Below, in pieces: positions 14,535 to 14,796 of a stretch of DNA of 14,796 nucleotides (its first letter is position 1; each line of letters opens with the position of its first letter). This DNA comes from Bacteroidales bacterium (lineage in GTDB: Bacteria > Bacteroidota > Bacteroidia > Bacteroidales > WCHB1-69): positions 1 to 14,796 of the forward strand of contig JAISAD010000172.1 in the NCBI GenBank assembly GCA_031266895.1, written 5' to 3'. The notes below the pieces were generated by a model. The model had not been told where the DNA came from. It saw only the letters and a list, made by a program, of their open reading frames with translations, and ran no database searches. A program made the position numbers and the translations under genes.

Positions 14535-14796
14535 ATGATAAAATCAATGACCGGTTTCGGAAAGAGTGTAGTAACTGTTCAGGGACGCACAATCGTGATT
14601 GAGTTGCGTTCGTTGAACAGTAAGCAATTGGATATGCTTAGCCGTATTCCCGCCCTTTTTAAAGAGAAAGAAAATGAAATTAAAACGCTCATTTCAAATG
14701 AGTTAGAAAGAGGTAAAATTGACCTTACCATTACCATAGAGCGTAATGATGGCGCTGTGGTGCAAGAGGTAGTGTTTGATAAGGCTCTGGCTAAAG
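14535..14796 (+). CDS. yicC: YicC-family endoribonuclease, 3' end outside window
   Basis: The first 87 codons of a YicC/YloC-type protein, a family shown in bacteria to act as an endoribonuclease in RNA turnover. The N-terminus MIKSMTGFGKS is diagnostic, and the following IVIELRSLNSKQLDMLSRIP, KEKENEIKTLIS and LERGKIDLTITIER match the N-terminal domain in order (full proteins are about 290 residues). The frame is open to the end of the window, so the C-terminal domain with its expected acidic metal-binding residues is unseen. The ATG at 14535 fixes the conserved N-terminus. In other Bacteroidota a guanylate kinase gene often follows; that cannot be checked here. Confidence 0.93.
   Translation, partial: MIKSMTGFGKSVVTVQGRTIVIELRSLNSKQLDMLSRIPALFKEKENEIKTLISNELERGKIDLTITIERNDGAVVQEVVFDKALAK

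Noticed and set aside
1..14796. CRISPR array, toxin-antitoxin pair, retron, integrase or transposase genes
   Set aside because: No regularly spaced repeats, no small paired genes and no recombinase or reverse-transcriptase motifs were seen on either strand; the two tRNA genes have no adjacent integrase or repeated tRNA 3' end within the window.

Overview
The window looks like ordinary chromosomal sequence from a member of the Bacteroidota. Several things suggest this: a TonB-dependent receptor followed by a lipoprotein, a BatA-type von Willebrand A protein, an exported C69 peptidase, an Mpl ligase of the Bacteroidota type, repeated copies of the Bacteroidota -7 promoter element (TAnnTTTG), and starts without strong Shine-Dalgarno sequences. 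I cannot place it below phylum with confidence.

Layout. Bases 2-3085 (+) hold the 3' part of a TonB-dependent receptor gene and, 6 bases later, a probable PCMD-type lipoprotein gene; a bidirectional terminator follows at about 3113-3147. Bases 3181-5992 (-) hold a two-gene unit: a membrane-anchored BatA/VWA protein, then a membrane-anchored ComEA-like helix-hairpin-helix protein. A 487-base gap (5993-6479) carries two perfect 12-bp inverted repeats and a good promoter for the next unit. Bases 6480-8226 (+) hold pepE overlapping by 8 bases a dihydroorotate-dehydrogenase-like gene that lacks the usual catalytic cysteine. Bases 8271-12436 (-) hold, in transcription order, an exported C69 dipeptidase, a small SPOR-domain protein and dxs (the last two form a tight pair). 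Bases 12594-13937 (+) hold mpl, followed by tRNA-Pro(TGG), tRNA-Arg(TCT) and the 5' end of a yicC-type gene that runs off the window.

Themes. Several products concern the envelope and peptide or wall turnover: outer-membrane uptake (TonB receptor plus surface lipoprotein), peptide breakdown (PepE, C69 dipeptidase), peptidoglycan binding (SPOR) and murein peptide recycling (Mpl). dxs supplies isoprenoid precursors. They are arranged as small separate transcription units, so a joint pathway is not implied.

I did not find a convincing new system such as a CRISPR array, retron, toxin-antitoxin pair, prophage or defence island. The most interesting items are the DHOD-like protein with an altered active site in one operon with PepE, the palindromic elements in the 5993-6479 gap, and the VWA/helix-hairpin-helix gene pair.
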